Part shown: positions 1-2,924 of the stretch, one piece after another
How the letters are laid out: every line of letters begins with the position of its first letter
Numbering within the stretch: the stretch's first letter is position 1
From: Nanobdellota archaeon
GTDB lineage: Archaea > Nanobdellota > Nanobdellia > Pacearchaeales > GW2011-AR1
Direction of reading: 5' to 3'
DNA length: 5,429 nt
Assembly (NCBI GenBank): GCA_023397215.1
Contig: JAEWUG010000001.1
Span: 1 to 5,429 of the forward strand
Notes under the pieces: model-generated
Database searches by the model: none
Seen by the model: only the letters and a program-made list of their open reading frames with translations
Told to the model about the DNA's origin: nothing
Position numbers and translations under genes: made by a program

Positions 1-12
1 TAAAATTTATCA

Positions 13-63
13 AAGTTCGTATAATATACATTGTATGAAGTTCTAATAGCTTAAAACGAACTT
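13..63. repeat. 8-base inverted repeat AAGTTCGT / ACGAACTT
   Basis: AAGTTCGT at 13-20 is the exact reverse complement of ACGAACTT at 56-63, with 35 bases between. The left half shares its bases with the left arm of the dif-like palindrome (14-41), so single-stranded DNA or RNA could fold in two exclusive ways: 13-20 with 56-63, or 16-25 with 30-39. Such nested arms occur in folded recombination sites and in operators. No function can be assigned from sequence alone. Confidence 0.5.
14..41. other. dif-like Xer/tyrosine-recombinase site (candidate)
   Basis: The site has the 11-6-11 layout of a Xer recombination site: left arm AGTTCGTATAA (14-24), centre TATACA (25-30), right arm TTGTATGAAGT (31-41). 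The arms are inverted copies at 8 of 11 positions. Against the Bacillus subtilis dif sequence as I remember it, about 20 of 28 positions agree, including the inner AA/TT of the arms and an A/T-rich centre. The left arm recurs exactly or nearly so at 675-685 and 958-968, close to the recombinase gene at 996. Recombination here is inferred from layout and the nearby enzyme. An operator for a dimeric DNA-binding protein, or chance in A/T-rich DNA, remains possible. Confidence 0.45.
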
Positions 64-68
64 ATTTG

Positions 69-115
69 GTCCGTTCTAACATAAATTTTTATATGCGAAC
101 GGTCTTTTTTTTCAA
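69..115 (+). promoter_or_regulatory. TATA promoter for leaderless HNH gene, framed by an inverted repeat
   Basis: TTTTTATAT (86-94) is centred about 26 bases before the ATG at 116. That is the archaeal spacing between TATA box and transcription start, so the mRNA would begin at or next to the start codon; no ribosome-binding site precedes the ATG. The TATA box lies inside an inverted repeat, GTCCGTTC (69-76) and GAACGGTC (97-104), matching at 7 of 8 positions, which would suit a repressor operator. Alternatively, the CCGTTC/GAACGG stem followed by eight Ts (105-112) could terminate transcription entering from the left. Confidence 0.5.
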
Positions 116-574
116 ATGATTAAAAAATGCATTAATTGTGGCCAAGAAAAAGAGCATCATGCAAAAGGTCTTTGTTATTCTTGTTATAAAAAGTTAAATT
201 GGTCTCCAAAACTAGAACTTTGTAAGAGATGCAAACAAAATAGAGCAATTCATGCAAAAGGTTTATGTGCTTCTTGTTATAACTATGTTTACCAAAGTGA
301 AAAAATAAGATCTTATCAGCAACGAAAATCTAATAATATTGATTTGAAAACATTTAGAAAAGTAACAAAATCATGTGTTCTTTGTGGTTTTGATAAAATT
401 GTGGATATTTATCATTTAGATAAAAATAAAAAAAACAATTCCTCTGAAAACCTTATTGGTTTATGCCCTAATCATCATAGAATGATAAACAACTCACACT
501 TTAAATTCGATTTATATCAAAGATTACAAGAATTAGGTTATAACATACCTCTTTATGAAAAAAAGTTGTTCTAA
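116..574 (+). CDS. HNH endonuclease-like protein with two N-terminal zinc-knuckle repeats
   Basis: A 152-residue protein with three metal-binding units. Residues 5-23 (C5, C8, C20, C23) and 36-54 (C36, C39, C51, C54) are tandem copies ending in HAKGLCxSCY. The C-terminal part (about 85-127) fits an HNH nuclease: CVLC (C87, C90), H100, DKNKKNN, N112 in ENLIGLCP, then C117 and H120/H121, with C87/C90/C117/H120 probably binding structural zinc. The family cuts DNA and is common in phages, mobile elements and homing genes; the role here is inferred. H100 sits in YHLD where many relatives have HHxD, so activity is likely but not certain. The ATG at 116 fits the leaderless promoter. The gene lies between same-orientation copies of AGTTCGTAYAA (14 and 675), as a mobile cassette might. 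A zinc-binding DNA-binding protein without nuclease activity is the alternative. Confidence 0.75.
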   Translation: MIKKCINCGQEKEHHAKGLCYSCYKKLNWSPKLELCKRCKQNRAIHAKGLCASCYNYVYQSEKIRSYQQRKSNNIDLKTFRKVTKSCVLCGFDKIVDIYHLDKNKKNNSSENLIGLCPNHHRMINNSHFKFDLYQRLQELGYNIPLYEKKLF

Positions 575-598
575 AAGGCTAATATTAATTAAATTAAC

Positions 599-605
599 TT
601 TTTTT
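599..605 (+). terminator. oligo-T terminator after the HNH gene
   Basis: A run of seven Ts starts 25 bases after the HNH stop codon, preceded by A/T-rich sequence with no strong stem. Archaeal RNA polymerase can terminate on such a run without a hairpin. Runs of this length are also frequent by chance in DNA this A/T-rich. Confidence 0.4.
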
Positions 606-674
606 AAATGAATCCTCACTTTCATTTTAATTTCATCTAATAATCTATAAATTCTTTTAATTATTCTTAAAAAA

Positions 675-708
675 AGTTCGTACAACCTTAAAAATTTATT
701 AAAAAATA
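675..708 (+). repeat. direct repeat copy 1: AGTTCGTACAA plus TTTATTAAAAAATA
   Basis: AGTTCGTACAA (675-685) is identical to 958-968. Ten to twenty bases on, TTTATTAAAAAATA (695-708) matches TTTAATAAAAAATA (973-986) at 13 of 14 positions, with a few bases more between the blocks in this copy. This makes it a degenerate copy of the recombinase gene's leader, about 280 bases upstream. The second block is low-complexity, so most of the weight rests on the 11-base block. No clear inverted right arm follows, so it is at best a half-site by the dif model. Confidence 0.5.
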
Positions 709-712
709 ATTT

Positions 713-787
713 GAAAAGTGAGAGTTAAATAATTTTTAAAAAATGAAAAAATTGTATCATTTTTCAGTTTTTTTAGGGAAAAGTGAG
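713..787 (+). repeat. repeated GAAAAGTGAG (713-722 and 778-787)
   Basis: Two identical 10-base copies lie 65 bases apart, both followed by A/T-rich sequence; an inverted relative, CTCACTTTC, is at 615-623. They flank the 744-766 hairpin. Their meaning is unknown; they may be protein-binding sites or the trace of a local duplication. Confidence 0.35.
744..774 (+). terminator. hairpin followed by T7 (possible terminator)
   Basis: TGAAAAA (744-750) pairs with TTTTTCA (760-766) across a nine-base loop, followed by G and seven Ts (768-774). The form is that of an intrinsic terminator on the plus strand, but the stem is almost all A-T and therefore weak. It could stop read-through towards the recombinase gene. 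Confidence 0.3.
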
Positions 788-942
788 TTTTTTAATTTAA
801 GAAAATTAATTCAGACATTCCTTGTTTCGTCGATAAAACAATATTTTTTAATAAAAAAATCCCTTAAGTGAAGTTGTCTTAACTTATTCGTTAAACCGAA
901 AAACATATTTTATTCTCAAAATCTTTAACAGAAATTTAAAAC

Positions 943-991
943 AAAAATATAAATACTAGTTCGTACAATCTATTTAATAAAAAATAGGTGA
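943..991 (+). promoter_or_regulatory. recombinase promoter with embedded AGTTCGTACAA and ribosome site
   Basis: TATAAATA (948-955), preceded by A-rich sequence, fits an archaeal TATA box and predicts a transcription start near 975-978. AGTTCGTACAA (958-968) lies between the TATA box and that start, where a bound protein would block polymerase. AGGTGA (986-991), four bases before the ATG at 996, is a good match to the end of archaeal 16S rRNA. This is the only plus-strand gene here with a visible Shine-Dalgarno sequence. Autoregulation by the recombinase is inferred from the shared motif. Confidence 0.55.
958..986 (+). repeat. direct repeat copy 2: AGTTCGTACAA plus TTTAATAAAAAATA
   Basis: This is the partner of the copy at 675-708. 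Its 11-base block (958-968) differs from the left arm of the dif-like site (14-24) at one base, C for T at the ninth position. All three blocks point the same way, so recombination between any two would delete rather than invert the DNA between them. Confidence 0.5.
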
Positions 992-995
992 AGTT

Positions 996-1829
996 ATGGA
1001 TAAAGAAGAATTTTTAAAAAAATTAGAAATAGAATTAAAAATAACAAAAAATTCAAATTATACTATTAGAAATTATTTAAGAGCGAATATTGAATTAATA
1101 GATTTTTTAAAAAAAGATCCAAACCAAATAAATACTGACGACATTAAATTTTTTTTAGCAGAAAAATATTCAAATAAATCTTCAAGTTCAATAATTCTTT
1201 TTTTAGCTGCAATTAAATATGCTCATTTAAATTTATTAAATCAAGACCCAACTTTAAAAATAAAAAGACCCAAGAAAAATAAAATTCTCCCAACAGTTTT
1301 AACAAAAGATGAAATAAAATCTCTAATCAATTCAACAAAGAATGAAAAATCAAAATTAATTATATCTTTGATTTATGCATGTGGATTAAGAGTTTCAGAA
1401 TTAGTTAATTTAAAATTAAATGATTTAGATTTTAATGAAAAAGTAGGACATATAAAACAATCAAAAGGAAATAAAGATAGAATATTTAATTTACCTTTAT
1501 TTTTAATTGAAGACTTAAAAGAACAAACAGATAAACAAAGAAAGTTTAATAATGTCTACCTTTTTTCAGGGCCTAAACAAAAATTGACTACAAGAAATAT
1601 TCAAAAAATAGTTACAATTGCTTCAAAAAAAGCAGGGATAAATAAACATGTTCATTGTCATACATTAAGACATTCTTTTGCAACTCATTTGTTGGAAAAT
1701 GATGTAGATATAAGGAAAATTCAAGAGTTATTAGGTCATTCAAATTTATCAACAACTCAAATCTATACTCATTTATCAACTCAAGAATTAAAAAGAATAA
1801 AAAGTCCAATTGACACTTTAAGTTTATAA
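996..1829 (+). CDS. tyrosine recombinase, archaeal Xer/integrase family
   Basis: A complete 277-residue site-specific recombinase that breaks and rejoins DNA through a covalent 3'-phosphotyrosine. Residues about 3-85 form the N-terminal SAM-like arm-binding domain; about 98-277 form the catalytic domain. All catalytic residues are present: R132 (GLRVSE), K157 (QSKGNK), H222 and R225 (HTLRHSFATHL), H248 (LLGHS) and nucleophile Y257 (QIYTH). The tail KRIKSPIDTL is typical of archaeal Xer-like proteins as I know them, and the length is close to archaeal XerA (about 286). The ATG at 996 is fixed by AGGTGA at 986-991. The stop overlaps the next start by one base, so the two genes are probably co-transcribed and translationally coupled. 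It could be the chromosome-dimer enzyme XerA or a mobile-element integrase; the HNH gene, repeats and odd partners favour the latter, but sequence alone does not settle it. Confidence 0.92.
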   Translation: MDKEEFLKKLEIELKITKNSNYTIRNYLRANIELIDFLKKDPNQINTDDIKFFLAEKYSNKSSSSIILFLAAIKYAHLNLLNQDPTLKIKRPKKNKILPTVLTKDEIKSLINSTKNEKSKLIISLIYACGLRVSELVNLKLNDLDFNEKVGHIKQSKGNKDRIFNLPLFLIEDLKEQTDKQRKFNNVYLFSGPKQKLTTRNIQKIVTIASKKAGINKHVHCHTLRHSFATHLLENDVDIRKIQELLGHSNLSTTQIYTHLSTQELKRIKSPIDTLSL

Positions 1830-2344
1830 TGGATAATAAAATAATTTATGCAGGGATTGATGAATCAAATCATGGAAGATTTCCAGAAGTTTTTGCATTA
1901 GTTTTATCAAATAAAGAAAAAGACACTCAAAAAAATCATTTTGAGAAAAGTAGAAGGGATTATTCTTCTTTTTTAAAAAAGATTTATAGAAGAGATTATT
2001 CTTATTTATTATTAGACGAAAAATTAAAATCAGAGATACCTTCAGATAAATTATTATCTCAAATTGTTTATAGTTTATTTTATCCCTTTGATTATACTGA
2101 TTTAAATAAATTAATATTATATCTTGATGGTTTAAAAGAAGAAAAAGAATTAAACCTTATTTTTGAAATGTTCTTTGAAAAATTTAATTTAAAAGATTCT
2201 CAATTAGAAATTATTACTAAAGATGCTCTAGACCAAAATAATTACCTTGTTTATTTAGCAGATGGTCTTGCACATTATGTATTCAGAAAAAAGACTATTG
2301 AAAATATTTCTAAAGATAAACATTATCATCCCCTTATTTTATAA
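1829..2344 (+). CDS. DUF3800-like protein, probable RNase H-type fold
   Basis: A 171-residue protein of unknown function. It starts with a hydrophobic strand and acidic pair, IIYAGIDESNHG (D11, E12), has a middle strand ending in an aspartate, LILYLDG (D100), and a C-terminal LVYLADGLAHYVF (D145). This order of DES, a mid-chain D after a beta strand, and a late 'ADxLA' helix is the pattern I associate with DUF3800, a family with an RNase H-like fold often found near mobile and defence genes. Nuclease activity is inferred from the acidic residues only. The ATG shares one base with the recombinase stop, and no ribosome site precedes it, so expression likely depends on coupling to that gene. The stop codon lies inside the TATA box of the next gene. 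An RNase HII-like or wholly unrelated protein is possible. Confidence 0.6.
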   Translation: MDNKIIYAGIDESNHGRFPEVFALVLSNKEKDTQKNHFEKSRRDYSSFLKKIYRRDYSYLLLDEKLKSEIPSDKLLSQIVYSLFYPFDYTDLNKLILYLDGLKEEKELNLIFEMFFEKFNLKDSQLEIITKDALDQNNYLVYLADGLAHYVFRKKTIENISKDKHYHPLIL

Positions 2345-2347
2345 ATA
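2337..2347 (+). promoter_or_regulatory. TATA box for the zinc-ribbon/Recombinase-domain gene
   Basis: TTTTATAAATA is centred about 25 bases before the ATG at 2367, the same geometry as for the HNH gene, implying a leaderless mRNA. It overlaps the last codons of the upstream gene, including its TAA at 2342-2344. It supports 2367 as the true start rather than the in-frame ATG at 2262, which would lie deep within the preceding gene. Confidence 0.5.
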
Positions 2348-2366
2348 TCTCTTCTTTAATCTTTTT

Positions 2367-2924
2367 ATGAATTGTATCAAATGTGGTTATTCTGAAAAAA
2401 AATTAATTTTAAAATTTAATCAGCCATTATGCCATATTTGTTCAACATTCTCTCCAGAAAATGACAAAGATTTTGAAAAATATATTAGTGAAAAAATTGA
2501 TTGGAGAATATTAGATACATTTAGAGTTTATAATTCAACACCTGAAAAAAGGAAATTATCTGGGATGCAAATAAAAGCAAAACAAGGTTTTCCAGTTACA
2601 AGGGCACCTTTAGGCTACACAATAGAGAATAATACTTTTACATTAAATGAAGATTCAACAAAAGTGATTTTAATCTTTAAAACATTCTTAAATTCAAATC
2701 TTTCTTTAAATCAACTTTCAAAAAATTTTGGGATCTCACTAAATGGATTAAAAAAAATATTAAAGAATAGGACATATTTAGGCGAAATAAAATTTAACAA
2801 TCAATTATTTTCTTCAAATCATACTCCTTTAATTAACCCTGAAATATTTTATGCTACTCAGAGAAAACTAAATCAAATATTAAAACCTCGTAATAATAAA
2901 ACTTTTACAAATAAATATCCTTAA
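2367..2924 (+). CDS. zinc ribbon fused to serine-recombinase 'Recombinase' DNA-binding domain, no catalytic domain
   Basis: A 185-residue protein from the ATG at 2367. Residues 3-25 form a zinc ribbon (C3, C6, C22, C25). Residues about 62-172 resemble the Recombinase domain (PF07508-type) that follows the catalytic domain in large serine recombinases: KLSGMQIKAKQGFPVTRAPLGY, then a strand, DSTKVILIFKTFL, a helix-turn-helix-like stretch LSLNQLSKNFGISLNGLKKIL, KNRTYLGE, and NPEIFYATQRKLN. The roughly 140-residue N-terminal domain with the active serine is absent, and no trace of it lies upstream, where the preceding frame encodes the DUF3800-like gene. It probably binds DNA but cannot cut it by the serine route. 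It may act as a partner, a directionality factor or a repressor for the neighbouring tyrosine recombinase, or be a domesticated remnant. Its stop overlaps the stop of the convergent ATPase gene. The family call is from pattern recognition, not a profile search. Confidence 0.68.
   Translation: MNCIKCGYSEKKLILKFNQPLCHICSTFSPENDKDFEKYISEKIDWRILDTFRVYNSTPEKRKLSGMQIKAKQGFPVTRAPLGYTIENNTFTLNEDSTKVILIFKTFLNSNLSLNQLSKNFGISLNGLKKILKNRTYLGEIKFNNQLFSSNHTPLINPEIFYATQRKLNQILKPRNNKTFTNKYP

Larger units (their letters stand above)
575..995. other. gene-free, repeat-bearing region upstream of the recombinase gene
   Basis: About 420 bases with no convincing protein or RNA gene on either strand. It is rich in short repeats: the AGTTCGTACAA copies, GAAAAGTGAG copies with an inverted relative CTCACTTTC at 615-623, a hairpin at 744-766, a small inverted repeat TTGTTT/AAACAA (822-827/836-841), and AAGTT/AACTT around 871-885. 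The longest noteworthy reading frame, 743-871 with 42 codons, lacks a ribosome site and a well-placed TATA box and is probably chance. The region may be an attachment or regulatory segment, or the remains of a lost gene. Confidence 0.5.

Noticed and set aside
1..112. Classical integron attC site
   Set aside because: The GTTRRRY / RYYYAAC core pair is not present in the expected places, and the recombinase shows no obvious extra integron-integrase helix before its HxxR box.
743..871. 42-codon plus-strand reading frame in the gene-free region
   Set aside because: No ribosome site, no TATA box at leaderless spacing, a composition typical of random A/T-rich DNA, and it runs through a hairpin and T-run.
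575..995. CRISPR array or tRNA gene
   Set aside because: The repeats are few, short and irregularly spaced, and no cloverleaf with a TTC loop and acceptor stem could be drawn.
1612..1809. 65-codon minus-strand reading frame inside the recombinase gene
   Set aside because: It lies antisense to the conserved catalytic part of the recombinase, has no recognisable motif, and is expected by chance.
2262..2366. Upstream extension of the zinc-ribbon/Recombinase gene to the ATG at 2262
   Set aside because: The extra 35 residues overlap the DUF3800-like gene in another frame and match no family; the TATA box at 2337-2347 and the zinc ribbon directly after 2367 favour the later start.
2345..2924. Frameshifted or split large serine recombinase
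   Set aside because: The sequence before 2367 encodes the DUF3800-like protein in a different frame, and I see no remnant of a serine catalytic domain in any frame.
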